Below, one piece after another: positions 15,938 to 22,836 of a DNA stretch of 64,000 bases. Each line of letters starts with the position of its first letter. The first letter of the stretch is position 1. The stretch is from SG8-30 sp963695085 (lineage in GTDB: Bacteria > Pseudomonadota > Gammaproteobacteria > Steroidobacterales > Steroidobacteraceae), in the NCBI GenBank assembly GCA_963695085.1, contig CAVOFV010000008.1, positions 186,001 to 250,000 on the forward strand, in the 5' to 3' direction. The notes below the pieces were generated by a model that saw only the letters and a list, made by a program, of their open reading frames with translations, searched no databases and was not told the DNA's origin. The translations under genes and the position numbers were made by a program.

Positions 15938-15955
15938 TGTATCCGTTCGGATACA
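15938..15955. promoter_or_regulatory. 18-bp inverted repeat upstream of a toxin gene, likely operator
   Basis: TGTATCCGTTCGGATACA consists of two perfect 8-base arms around TT, ending 8 bp before the GTG start at 15964. GTGTATC recurs right at the start codon. Position and symmetry fit an antitoxin or toxin-antitoxin complex operator. Confidence 0.75.
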
Positions 15956-15963
15956 CTCGGCAT

Positions 15964-16257
15964 GTGTATCAGATCCGGCGAACCGAGGTCTTCTCCAAGT
16001 GGTTGGCTGGGCTGCGAGACGCGAAGGGTACCGCCCGCATCCTGGCTCGGCTGGATTCAGTACGACTCGGCAATTTGGGTGACAGCAAGAGTCTCGGTGG
16101 CGGGCTTCATGAGATGCGGATATATGCCGGCCCCGGTTACCGCCTCTACTTCGCGCCGCGCGGGGAAATTGTGATTATCTTGCTGTGTGGTGGCGACAAA
16201 TCATCGCAGCAACGAGACATCGCCCGGGCCAGACGCTTGCTGGCGGAATTGGAGTGA
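15964..16257 (+). CDS. Type II toxin, RelE/HigB family (addiction module killer)
   Basis: A 97-residue protein starting at GTG 15964. YQIRRTEVFSKWLAGLRDAKG, LDSVRLGNLGDSKSLGGGL and HEMRIYAGPGYRLYFAPRG, followed by LLCGGDKSSQQRDIARAR, are the standard blocks of the HigB-like killer family; the late GGDKSSQ block is diagnostic. It would be an mRNA-cleaving RNase. The antitoxin gene follows after 5 bp. The pair fills cassette 13 and has its own operator. Confidence 0.93.
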   Translation: MYQIRRTEVFSKWLAGLRDAKGTARILARLDSVRLGNLGDSKSLGGGLHEMRIYAGPGYRLYFAPRGEIVIILLCGGDKSSQQRDIARARRLLAELE

Positions 16258-16262
16258 TAACC

Positions 16263-16544
16263 ATGGCCAAGGTGAAAGAATTTGATCCTAGCGTCTACCT
16301 CACCAACGACGAGGTGGTCGCAGAATACCTTACCGCTGCACTCGAGGACCCCAACCCGGACGTATTTCTTGCGGCGGTTGGAAACGTCGCAAAAGCGCGT
16401 GGCATGAGCAGCATCGCCGAAGACTCGGGTCTCGGTCGCGAAAGCCTCTACAAGGCGCTGACCCCTGGCGCCAAGCCCCGCTATGACACGGTGCTCAAGG
16501 TGTTGCAGAGTCTGGGCGTCAAACTCACGGTCTCTGCGGCCTAA
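16263..16544 (+). CDS. Addiction module antidote protein (HigA family)
   Basis: A 93-residue antitoxin: MAKVKEFDPSVYLTNDEVVA opens it, AEYLTAALEDPNPDVFLAA and GNVAKARGMSSIAEDSGLGR follow, then ESLYKALTPGAKPRYDTVLK with the helix-turn-helix. These blocks are characteristic of the antidote partner of the preceding killer family. Start at ATG 16263 directly follows the toxin stop; an in-frame ATG at 16185 lies inside the toxin gene. The stop is embedded in attC site 13. Confidence 0.93.
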   Translation: MAKVKEFDPSVYLTNDEVVAEYLTAALEDPNPDVFLAAVGNVAKARGMSSIAEDSGLGRESLYKALTPGAKPRYDTVLKVLQSLGVKLTVSAA

Positions 16545-16668
16545 CTATGCGATGCAGCGGTCGTCGCGCGTCGTCACGCCGCTTGCAGGGACCGGAACCG
16601 GCGCGGAAGAGTTGCGATCAGCAAGCGGCGCGCCGACTGCGCGCCGCCGCTGATCGCGGACGTTAGGC
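16539..16668 (+). repeat. attC site 13 (130 bp, family B)
   Basis: GCCTAACTATGCGATGCAGCG on the left, GTTAGGC at 16662-16668; very close to site 10. Confidence 0.95.
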
Positions 16669-16700
16669 CTCGCACTCACACTCTTCAGCATTCGTCAGTC

Positions 16701-17150
16701 ATGCGCTTAATTCAGTTTGTCCGTGGACACCTTTCAGTGCGGAGAATAGTCATTTGCGGGCTGGCGGGCCTTCTCATCTTCTACCACACGTACACTCTCT
16801 TCGACTTGTACCTTGGCTCGGGCACTGATTTATACCAAGGCGGGATCGAAAATGCGCACCCCCGATTTGAGAACGTGCAATCTGTCCTTCGCGTGACAAT
16901 CATTCTCAGCTTAATTCTTGTGGTCATGAATAGCCGATTGGCCCTGTACGCAATGTGGGCCGCAATCTCCTCCCTGGTAGCGACACACTACTGGGCATTC
17001 TTCTTTGATCTTCCATTTCACTTCCTAGATGGCAGACATCCGCTCTCATACCTGAAAGGATTCATTATTCCCACTGTGATCACGATTCTGTTCTACTCTA
17101 TGAACTCCCAGCGAAATTCTCGCAAGTCAAGTGCCGCCGGCGAGGCCTAA
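16701..17150 (+). CDS. Hypothetical membrane protein (cassette 14)
   Basis: A 149-residue protein with about four membrane helices: IVICGLAGLLIFYHTYTLF, VLRVTIILSLILVVMNS, LYAMWAAISSLVATHYWAFFF and GFIIPTVITILFY. A 30-residue polar stretch after helix 1 (GSGTDLYQGGIENAHPRF) would be periplasmic. The short basic tail QRNSRKSSAAGEA runs into the attC. Base composition is lower in GC than the neighbouring chromosome, suggesting foreign origin. Function unknown. Confidence 0.75.
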   Translation: MRLIQFVRGHLSVRRIVICGLAGLLIFYHTYTLFDLYLGSGTDLYQGGIENAHPRFENVQSVLRVTIILSLILVVMNSRLALYAMWAAISSLVATHYWAFFFDLPFHFLDGRHPLSYLKGFIIPTVITILFYSMNSQRNSRKSSAAGEA

Positions 17151-17273
17151 CCCCTCGGTCAACCGGAGCACCAACGGCGGGCCACCAGGCCCGGTCTGGC
17201 GGTACGCGGTACATTTTCGCCAGTCCGGGCCTGGTGGCCCGCCGCTGGCGCCCGGTTACCTCGAACGTTAGGC
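17145..17273 (+). repeat. attC site 14 (129 bp, third type)
   Basis: GCCTAACCCCTCGGTCAACCG on the left and TCGAACGTTAGGC on the right enclose a long stem GGCGGGCCACCAGGCCCGG. It belongs to neither family A nor B. Its outer ends are the same as those of the 33-bp site at 19356. Confidence 0.92.
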
Positions 17274-17279
17274 AAGCAC

Positions 17280-17943
17280 ATGGAACCGTCGGCACTTCCG
17301 GTTGGCGCGGACGGCTACCTGAGCCGGCCCTAAGGCGATTCGTCGGATCCGACTGTCGACGAAGACGGATCGCCGGGCGCTGATGCGCGAGTCCTGGCAT
17401 GATGTCCATAGGTCACGAATGCAGATCTCGGACGATCGCAGATGAGCGGCTCGATCCACGAATACGATACGCTGAGCGACCAATACGCGCGCTCCTAATC
17501 GGTGAGATCCTCCCAGAGGCATCACGTTCGAATTCGGACAATCCGATGTCGCTGAATCGGGGTCACAGCGGTGAATGGCCTTCACCGTTGCCTGGCAACG
17601 ACGAATCAGTCCGCAAGGTCTTCGGCGATGGGATTACGTCACACGGTGGCGCGCCTATCCGGACATCGTCGGAGAGCGTCGTGAAGCCACTCGCGTGTTC
17701 TTGCAGGACGGCACAATTGAGCTCGACGGCCGTTCAAGGGCTGAGCAGGAAACCGGGCGATTCGACAGCCTTGGCTGCGCGCGGGTACGACTACCAGTTG
17801 GTCATGGGTGAGGCGCACAGCGGTCGAGGCGCCGCGATCCTTCGATGCCATGCGTTGGTTATGGCGAGACTATCGCGCGAGTGAAGTGGTTCCCGGTTCA
17901 CCTGTTCCGCAGTGGGTGTGGCACGGCGTCTGCGCGAGTGGCC
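17280..17943 (+). pseudogene. Decayed esterase gene (cassette 15)
   Basis: Fragments of one protein appear in shifting frames. RVFLQDGTIELDG is in one frame. AARGYDYQLVMGEAHSGRG is in another, and the continuation through AILPDAMRWLWRDYRASE-like sequence requires a further shift near 17840. The string of a VFLQDG block followed by a GYDYQLVMGEG.H....AILPDA.RWLWRDY block is the C-terminal end of secreted PF00756-type esterases (enterochelin-esterase-like). The frame 17399-17884 is a chimera of these pieces and not a real protein. Confidence 0.6.
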
Positions 17944-18027
17944 GCCTAACAACAAAATGGAGCCGACGCGCCTAGCCGTCCGCGCAATCCTGTCACCGTG
18001 GCGCGCGGCTCATTTCGAGCGTTAGGT
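17944..18027 (+). repeat. attC site 15 (84 bp)
   Basis: GCCTAACAACAAAATGGAGCC on the left and GGCTCATTTCGAGCGTTAGGT on the right (box 18021-18027). Confidence 0.92.
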
Positions 18028-18031
18028 GTCT

Positions 18032-18057
18032 TGTAACCCGTAACGTTATGGGTTACA
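18032..18057. promoter_or_regulatory. 26-bp near-palindrome upstream of a toxin gene, likely operator
   Basis: TGTAACCC at 18032 and GGGTTACA ending at 18057 flank a centre containing TAACGTTA; 24 of 26 positions are symmetric. It lies 9 bp before the GTG start of the toxin and only 4 bp after the attC box, so the promoter is carried inside the cassette. Confidence 0.8.
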
Positions 18058-18066
18058 CTCCGATTC

Positions 18067-18345
18067 GTGATCCGGTCGTTCCGCCATAAGGGTCTTGCCA
18101 GGTACTACACGACCGGATCCAAGGCCGGGATTCACGCTCCGCATGCCGATCGTCTGAGCCTGATTTTGGCGACTCTGAATGCGGCGACGAACCCCGGAGA
18201 CATGGGTTTGCCAGGCTTGAAGCTTCACCCTTTGAAGGGTGGCCGCAGTGGTACCTGGTCGGTGACGGTTCGCGCCAATTGGCGGGTTACGTTCCGATTT
18301 GAAGGCAAAGATGCGGTAGACATCGACTATGAGGATTATCACTGA
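18067..18345 (+). CDS. higB: Type II toxin HigB (RelE/ParE superfamily)
   Basis: A 92-residue toxin from GTG 18067. IRSFRHKGLARYYTTGSKAG, then ADRLSLILATLNAATNP, MGLPGLKLHPLKGGRSGTWS and VTVRANWRVTFRFEGKDA are the exact block order of the canonical HigB (host inhibition of growth) RNase. The ending VDIDYEDYH is characteristic. The antitoxin starts 8 bp downstream. The pair makes up cassette 16. It should degrade mRNA when unbound. Confidence 0.95.
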   Translation: MIRSFRHKGLARYYTTGSKAGIHAPHADRLSLILATLNAATNPGDMGLPGLKLHPLKGGRSGTWSVTVRANWRVTFRFEGKDAVDIDYEDYH

Positions 18346-18353
18346 GGTAGCCC

Positions 18354-18638
18354 ATGAGGATGCACAACCCTCCCCACCCCGGCGAGATCATCCGCAAGCT
18401 CTGTCTCGAGCCGCTGGATCTCTCCGTTACGGATGCTGCCGCCGCCTTGGGCATCAGCCGCAAGACGTTGTCGGCTTTGCTCAATGGTCGTGCCGGCATT
18501 AGCCCGGAGATGGCAGTACGGCTCTCGATCGCTTTTGGTACCAGTTCCGAGAGCTGGATGAACCAGCAGATGCAGTACGACCTGTGGCACGCTGAAAAGC
18601 GCCGCAAGGAACTACGAGTGTCTCGGGTCGCTGCTTAA
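18354..18638 (+). CDS. higA: HigA antitoxin (XRE family)
   Basis: A 94-residue protein beginning MRMHNPPHPGEIIRKLCLEP, with helix-turn-helix LSVTDAAAALGISRKTLSAL and LNGRAGISPEMAVRLSIAFG and the conserved SWMNQQMQYDLW near the end. This is the standard HigA partner, both antidote and autorepressor, probably acting at the near-palindrome 18032-18057. The gene ends just before attC site 16. Confidence 0.96.
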   Translation: MRMHNPPHPGEIIRKLCLEPLDLSVTDAAAALGISRKTLSALLNGRAGISPEMAVRLSIAFGTSSESWMNQQMQYDLWHAEKRRKELRVSRVAA

Positions 18639-18644
18639 CAAGAC

Positions 18645-18774
18645 ACCTAACCATGCGATGCAGCGTTCGGCGCTTGTCGTCACGCCGCTTGCAAGGACTG
18701 CATGCGGTTCCCAAGGGTCTCGACTGGCAAGCGGCGCGCCGACTGGGCGCCGCCGCTAACCGCGGACGTTAGGC
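18645..18774 (+). repeat. attC site 16 (130 bp, family B)
   Basis: ACCTAACCATGCGATGCAGCG on the left and GTTAGGC at 18768-18774; the stem is slightly diverged (GACTGGGCGCC). Confidence 0.94.
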
Positions 18775-18796
18775 GTCAGAAGCCACCCTTTCGCGC

Positions 18797-19354
18797 ATGC
18801 CACGAGAACCCTACTTTCTCTACGCCCTCATCGTTGCTTGCGAAGTCGGCTTCTGGGTCATCTTGCTGCTGGCGCTTGCAGTCCGCTACCTACTTCGCAA
18901 GGAGCCTCTGAGCCGCGCACTGCTGCTTTGCTTGCCGCTCATTGACGTGCTGCTCCTGGTCTTCACCGCGATGGACTTGCGCCGGGGCGCAACTGCAACG
19001 TTTGCACATGGTCTGGCGGCCGCCTACGTTGGCTTCACCATCGCCTTTGGCGGAATTGCAGTGAAGTGGGCTGACGCGCACTTTGCCCACAGGTTCGCTG
19101 GTGGCCCGGTGCCAGGGCGAGCTCCTTCCCGCGGGTGGGAGGCAGTTCGTTACGAATTCAACCTATGGGTGCGATGCATTGTGGCCTGTGTCATCACAAT
19201 GGCCCTGGTCGAGGCACTCGTACAGTTCATTGGTACCAGCGAAGCCACTCAGCCCTTGCTGGCGTGGCACAAGCGTGCGTTCGGTTGCATCGTGCTTTGG
19301 TTCTTCTTTGGTCCTCTATGGGGTCTCGCAACAGCATGGCGCCGCGCGCACTGA
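18797..19354 (+). CDS. Hypothetical multi-pass membrane protein (cassette 17)
   Basis: A 185-residue protein with about five membrane helices. It starts MPREPYFLYALIVACEVGFW, with LLLCLPLIDVLLLVFTAMDL, HGLAAAYVGFTIAFGGIAV, CIVACVITMALVEALVQFIG and a final CIVLWFFFGPLWGLATAW. I recall similar unnamed proteins from other integrons and chromosomes but know no function. ATG 18797 lies 22 bp after the attC box and the stop just precedes the minimal attC site 17. Confidence 0.75.
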   Translation: MPREPYFLYALIVACEVGFWVILLLALAVRYLLRKEPLSRALLLCLPLIDVLLLVFTAMDLRRGATATFAHGLAAAYVGFTIAFGGIAVKWADAHFAHRFAGGPVPGRAPSRGWEAVRYEFNLWVRCIVACVITMALVEALVQFIGTSEATQPLLAWHKRAFGCIVLWFFFGPLWGLATAWRRAH

Positions 19355-19355
19355 C

Positions 19356-19388
19356 GCCTAACCCCTCCGCTTGGCTCGAACGTTAGGC
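19356..19388 (+). repeat. attC site 17, minimal 33-bp form
   Basis: GCCTAACCCCTC on the left and TCGAACGTTAGGC on the right are separated by only CGCTTGGC. Both ends equal those of attC site 14, so the central stem of that type has been deleted. What remains can fold only a short stem. Confidence 0.75.
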
Positions 19389-19437
19389 AGCAGCAGAAGA
19401 TCCCCGACTGCTGTAGATCGAAGATGAAGGCTGGCTC

Positions 19438-20004
19438 ATGAAGATCGGTTCATACTTGATCCTATCATCCCTTATGGTTCTCTTCGGCTATCTGATCTTC
19501 AGAGTTAGGGTCAGAAAGGAGTATGAAAGAAGAGGCAGGCTCTCTGCATTCTCAGCATCACTCGAGTGTCTTGTATTCGCTCTTCATGCCAATCTCTCCT
19601 ATACCTTCCTTCCCGCAAGATGGCCAGCTCTTCCATCTCTCCCGGATCGCCAATTCCATAGTGCAGTTGGGTTCGCCATCCTCGCTATTGGCACAGTGGT
19701 CACACTCTGGTCAATGATCGACCTGGGATTCTCGAAAGCCTTGGGTGAGCGGACTGGAAATCTGAATCGTTCAGGCTTCTATCGATACAGCAGGAATCCT
19801 CAGCTCGTGGCTTACAGCCTAGTGGTCATCGGACTCGCGCTCTTATGGCCGTCTCTGTATGGCCTGGGATGGATTCTGATATACGGCGCGATGGCCCATA
19901 TGATGGTACGGACAGAGGAAGAACACCTAGGACGGATCTTCAGGTCAGAGTACGAGCATTATTGTGATGAAGTGCCAAGGTATCTTCCATGGCCTCGAGG
20001 ATAG
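19438..20004 (+). CDS. Isoprenylcysteine carboxylmethyltransferase-like membrane methyltransferase (cassette 18)
   Basis: A 188-residue membrane protein. After about three helices, LGFSKALGERTGNLNRSGFYRYSRNPQ precedes a hydrophobic stretch and RTEEEHLGRIFRSEYEHYCDEVPRYLPWP: the RxxRNPxY-type turn and the final EE..L...F..EY..Y...V.R..P motif are hallmarks of ICMT/PEMT-fold methyltransferases using SAM. The acceptor is unknown. GC content is visibly low, unlike the neighbours, so it is a likely recent import. Related proteins are at 32373-32939 and, frameshifted, 37925-38480. Confidence 0.87.
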   Translation: MKIGSYLILSSLMVLFGYLIFRVRVRKEYERRGRLSAFSASLECLVFALHANLSYTFLPARWPALPSLPDRQFHSAVGFAILAIGTVVTLWSMIDLGFSKALGERTGNLNRSGFYRYSRNPQLVAYSLVVIGLALLWPSLYGLGWILIYGAMAHMMVRTEEEHLGRIFRSEYEHYCDEVPRYLPWPRG

Positions 20005-20018
20005 GGAGAAGCGCGGCT

Positions 20019-20081
20019 GCATAACAACAGCATGCAGTGGGACGGCCGCTCCACGGCCGCCGCTGATGTTGGGCGTTATGC
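20019..20081 (+). repeat. attC site 18 (63 bp)
   Basis: GCATAACAACAGCATGCAGTG on the left and GCTGATGTTGGGCGTTATGC on the right; the right box GTTATGC (20075-20081) still fits G/TTRRRY. It resembles short attC sites from other hosts. Confidence 0.9.
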
Positions 20082-20125
20082 CTCTCCTGTTGCAACTCGA
20101 ATTGGCGGCGTGGGTGGTCGCAACA

Positions 20126-20506
20126 ATGCTTGATCACGTTGATTTTGCCGTGCAGGACCTCGCGCTGAGTCGGGCATTCTATGTGACTGCCCTCGCGCCT
20201 CTTGGAATAAGACCCTTGATTGAGATCGACCGCGAAGACGGCAGGCAGGGAACGGGCTTCGGCCTCGGTGAACTGACGCAGTTCCATATCGGTGGCGGTC
20301 GTCCCGTTGCTGGCCGACTCCATGTCGCGTTTGCAGCACAGACTCGCGCGGCGGTTGACGCTTTCTACAGGGCCGCACTTGATGCTGGTGGTAGAGACAA
20401 CGGCAGGCCTGGATTGCGGCTGCGTTATGGCGAACACTACTATGCCGCATACGTCCTTGATCCCGACGGTCATGTTGTCGAAGCAGTCTGTCGCGTTCCG
20501 GCATGA
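20126..20506 (+). CDS. VOC-family (glyoxalase-like) protein (cassette 19)
   Basis: A 126-residue vicinal-oxygen-chelate protein. MLDHVDFAVQDLALSRAFY opens the first beta-alpha-beta-beta-beta unit; HVAFAAQTRAAVDAFYRAAL and YYAAYVLDPDGHVVEAVCR form the second, with the terminal Glu as the usual metal ligand. ATG 20126 gives the exact family start; the in-frame ATG at 20078 adds 16 residues. Members include dioxygenases, lyases and resistance proteins; no substrate can be assigned. Confidence 0.85.
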   Translation: MLDHVDFAVQDLALSRAFYVTALAPLGIRPLIEIDREDGRQGTGFGLGELTQFHIGGGRPVAGRLHVAFAAQTRAAVDAFYRAALDAGGRDNGRPGLRLRYGEHYYAAYVLDPDGHVVEAVCRVPA

Positions 20507-20546
20507 AACATTCCGCGCAAAGGAATAATTCAGTCGAGGGAGAGAG

Positions 20547-20665
20547 GTCTGGCTATGCGATGCAGCGATCGTCGCGCGTCGGCAGGCCACTTGCAGCCAA
20601 AGGCACCGGCGCGGACAGGTTGCGATCAGCAAGCGGCGCGCCGCCGCTGACCGCGGACGTTAGAC
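20547..20665 (+). repeat. attC site 19 (119 bp, family B, degenerate)
   Basis: The left box reads GTCTGGC instead of GTCTAAC, followed by the family B TATGCGATGCAGCG. The stem is shortened (GCGGCGCGCCGCCGCTG), while the right box GTTAGAC (20659-20665) is intact. Confidence 0.85.
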
Positions 20666-20686
20666 ATCCCGCGAAGGACAAGCGAC

Positions 20687-21508
20687 ATGGATACTCGACT
20701 GCAAACGCCGGCCCCAGGCAAACAGTCAGACGCGCGCGCTCAGGAACCCAGACTGTATGGTGAACTGGCGCCTTGGTGGCCCCTCTTGTCGGCGCCTGCC
20801 GAGTACGCGGAGGCGGCGTTGTTCTACCAGCAAGTCCTGATCGAAGCCTGTGACCAGCCACCGCGGACGCTCCTCGAACTCGGATCTGGAGCGGGGAACA
20901 ACGCCTCGCACCTCAAAGCGCGTTTTGAGATCACACTTGTCGATCGCGCTCCTGGGATGCTCGGCGTAAGCCGAGCCCTCAACCCCGAGTGCAAGCACGT
21001 CGAGGGTGATATGCGGGTCGTGAGACTCGGGCGGCACTTCGATAGCGTTTTCATTCAGGATGCGATCGGGTACATGACCACAGAGCACGACTTGCGAAAA
21101 GCGATGCAGACGGCCTTCGTCCATTGCAGAGCGGGCGGAGCGGCTCTCTTCGCGCCCGACTACATTCGCGAGAACTTCCGACCTTCGACACAACACGGCG
21201 GTCACGATGATGAGGTTCGGAGCCTGCGTTACCTTGAGTGGACGTGGGATCCCGATCCAACAGATTCAACCTACACCGTTGACTTCGCCTACCTGCTGCG
21301 GGAGAGGAGCGGTTCGGTGCGTGTGGACCAGGACCGACATGTCCTCGGATTGTTCGCGCAAACTGAGTGGCTTCGGCTTCTCGCCGAGGTCGGTTTCGAG
21401 GCGAGCGTGGTGCCATTTCCGCACAGCGAACAGGAGCCATCAGCCAGCAAGGTGTTTCTTGCCATCAAACCCGCCAACGGATCTGCTATGCCGGCAGCAA
21501 ATGCCTAA
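20687..21508 (+). CDS. Class I SAM-dependent methyltransferase (cassette 20)
   Basis: A 273-residue methyltransferase. The SAM-binding motif is LLELGSGAGNNASHLKARF, followed by the acidic end of the second strand (ITLVDRAPGM), then EGDMRVVRLGRHFDSVFIQD and the post-core GGAALFAPDYIRENF. A C-terminal beta segment (TYTVDFAYLLRERSGSVRV) resembles small-molecule methyltransferases. The acceptor is unknown. The stop TAA lies in the half-attC at 21503. Confidence 0.88.
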   Translation: MDTRLQTPAPGKQSDARAQEPRLYGELAPWWPLLSAPAEYAEAALFYQQVLIEACDQPPRTLLELGSGAGNNASHLKARFEITLVDRAPGMLGVSRALNPECKHVEGDMRVVRLGRHFDSVFIQDAIGYMTTEHDLRKAMQTAFVHCRAGGAALFAPDYIRENFRPSTQHGGHDDEVRSLRYLEWTWDPDPTDSTYTVDFAYLLRERSGSVRVDQDRHVLGLFAQTEWLRLLAEVGFEASVVPFPHSEQEPSASKVFLAIKPANGSAMPAANA

Positions 21509-21560
21509 CAAGGCGATGAAGCTGGCGGAGGCCCGCTACGCGGTCCGGCCCAGCGGATCG
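21503..21560 (+). repeat. attC site 20, left half only
   Basis: GCCTAACAAGGCGATGAAGCTGGCGGAGGCCCGC (read as GCCTAAC then AAGGCGATGAAGCTG) is a normal attC left end, but no GTTAG box follows. At 21598-21630 a stretch AGCTGACGGCGCTTCGCAGC looks like a displaced remnant of such a site. Confidence 0.55.
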
Positions 21561-21626
21561 CCAAACCATCAGGCCTCATGGAACACAAACGTGCTGTAGC
21601 TGACGGCGCTTCGCAGCGCAGCTGTT

Positions 21627-21784
21627 GCGGGGTGTTCGGCGAAGGAGTCATACGCGATGCAACAGATGTGGATCAATCCATTGCGACGCGGGCGGATGCG
21701 GGTATGCGGGGTGTTCGGCGACGAACCCGTAGGAGATGCAACCGATGGGGATGAATCCATTGCGACGCGGTCGGATACGGGGGC
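21627..21784 (+). repeat. Tandem duplication, two 79-bp copies
   Basis: Copies at 21627-21705 and 21706-21784 both start GCGGGGTGTTCGGCGA and share AATCCATTGCGACGCGG; they differ at scattered positions. The duplication covers the translation start region of the esterase, so a start-like ATG occurs in both copies (21657 and 21736). Confidence 0.85.
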
Positions 21785-22722
21785 ACGAACCACGGTCGCG
21801 CAGGGTCGCACATGCAATTGCCGTCGTGGCGGTTTGGATGGCTTCGGTCTTTGCCGCGGACGCCCATGCGGCTGGCGATCGCACATGGGCGCTGACGGTT
21901 GGGGGCATTGAACGAAGCTACGTCGTCCACGTCCCCGCAGGGCTCGACCTCGCGAAGCCAGCATCCGTGGTGCTGGCCTTTCACGGCGGAGGTACCCACG
22001 CTCAGGCGATGGAGGAATTCAGCGGTCTCAACCAAAAAGCCGACGAGGCAGGTTTCATCGTCGTCTACCCGAATGGGACCGGCCGGCTCAGGAGGGTGCT
22101 CACATTCAACGGCGGGAACTGCTGTGGTTATGCGATGGACAACGGCGTCGATGATGTGGAGTTCACGCGGAAGATCCTCGACGATCTTGCGACTCGCGTG
22201 GATGTTGATGCGAAGAGGATCTTCGCCACCGGCATGTCGAACGGTGCAATCATGGTGTACCGGCTCGCTGCGGAACTGTCGGACCGGATAGCGGCCATAG
22301 CCCCGGTTGGTGGGCCAATGGGCATTGAATCTCCCAACCCCGGGCGCCCAGTCTCGGTGATCCACTTTCATGGGACCGATGACACGTTCGCGCCGTATGC
22401 AGGCGGAAAGGGCAGAAGGCTCTTCAAACCCGATTTCTACTCCGTTGGCCATTCGATTCGGGCATGGGTGGAAGTCAACGGCTGTGGCCGGGAACCGGTG
22501 GTAGCGCAACTGCCCGACACGTTTGAAGACGGTACCTCGGTTACCCGGAAGACCTATGGCCCGGGGAAAGATGGAGCCGAGGTGACATTGATCGAGATCG
22601 CGGGCGGCGGGCACACCTGGCCCGGTCGGGAACCGCACCGACGATTCCTGGGGAGGTCCACACGAGACATTTCCGCCAATGATCTGATGTGGGATTTCTT
22701 CAAGAGACACCCGATGCGATAA
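21736..22722 (+). CDS. PHB-depolymerase-family esterase (LpqC-like), secreted (cassette 21)
   Basis: Up to 328 residues. A signal peptide AHAIAVVAVWMASVFAADAHA ends near residue 45. The alpha/beta-hydrolase core has an oxyanion segment VVLAFHGGGTHAQAME, the nucleophile in IFATGMSNGAIMVYRLAAEL, an Asp in FHGTDDTFAPY and the His in GGGHTWPG. This is the poly(3-hydroxybutyrate) depolymerase/feruloyl esterase family (Esterase_PHB). AGGAG at 21731-21735 favours ATG 21745 over ATG 21736, inside the second copy of a 79-bp tandem duplication. Substrate unverified. Confidence 0.87.
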   Translation: MQPMGMNPLRRGRIRGHEPRSRRVAHAIAVVAVWMASVFAADAHAAGDRTWALTVGGIERSYVVHVPAGLDLAKPASVVLAFHGGGTHAQAMEEFSGLNQKADEAGFIVVYPNGTGRLRRVLTFNGGNCCGYAMDNGVDDVEFTRKILDDLATRVDVDAKRIFATGMSNGAIMVYRLAAELSDRIAAIAPVGGPMGIESPNPGRPVSVIHFHGTDDTFAPYAGGKGRRLFKPDFYSVGHSIRAWVEVNGCGREPVVAQLPDTFEDGTSVTRKTYGPGKDGAEVTLIEIAGGGHTWPGREPHRRFLGRSTRDISANDLMWDFFKRHPMR

Positions 22723-22739
22723 TGATGTGTTCGCCGAAC

Positions 22740-22821
22740 CAGCCGCTGCACGTGGCGGCAGACTGCTTCCGCTGTTGACGTTGCTTCGGCCTTTCGGCAG
22801 CACGCGAGCTTGGCGTTAGGT
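22740..22821 (+). repeat. attC site 21, left end unclear
   Basis: A right box GTTAGGT (22815-22821) follows GCACGCGAGCTTGGC, and stem-like bases lie upstream (GTTGACGTTGCTTCGGC). No matching ACCTAAC is found after the esterase stop, so the left boundary is a guess. Confidence 0.5.
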
Positions 22822-22836
22822 GTTTCCGGAGGATTG

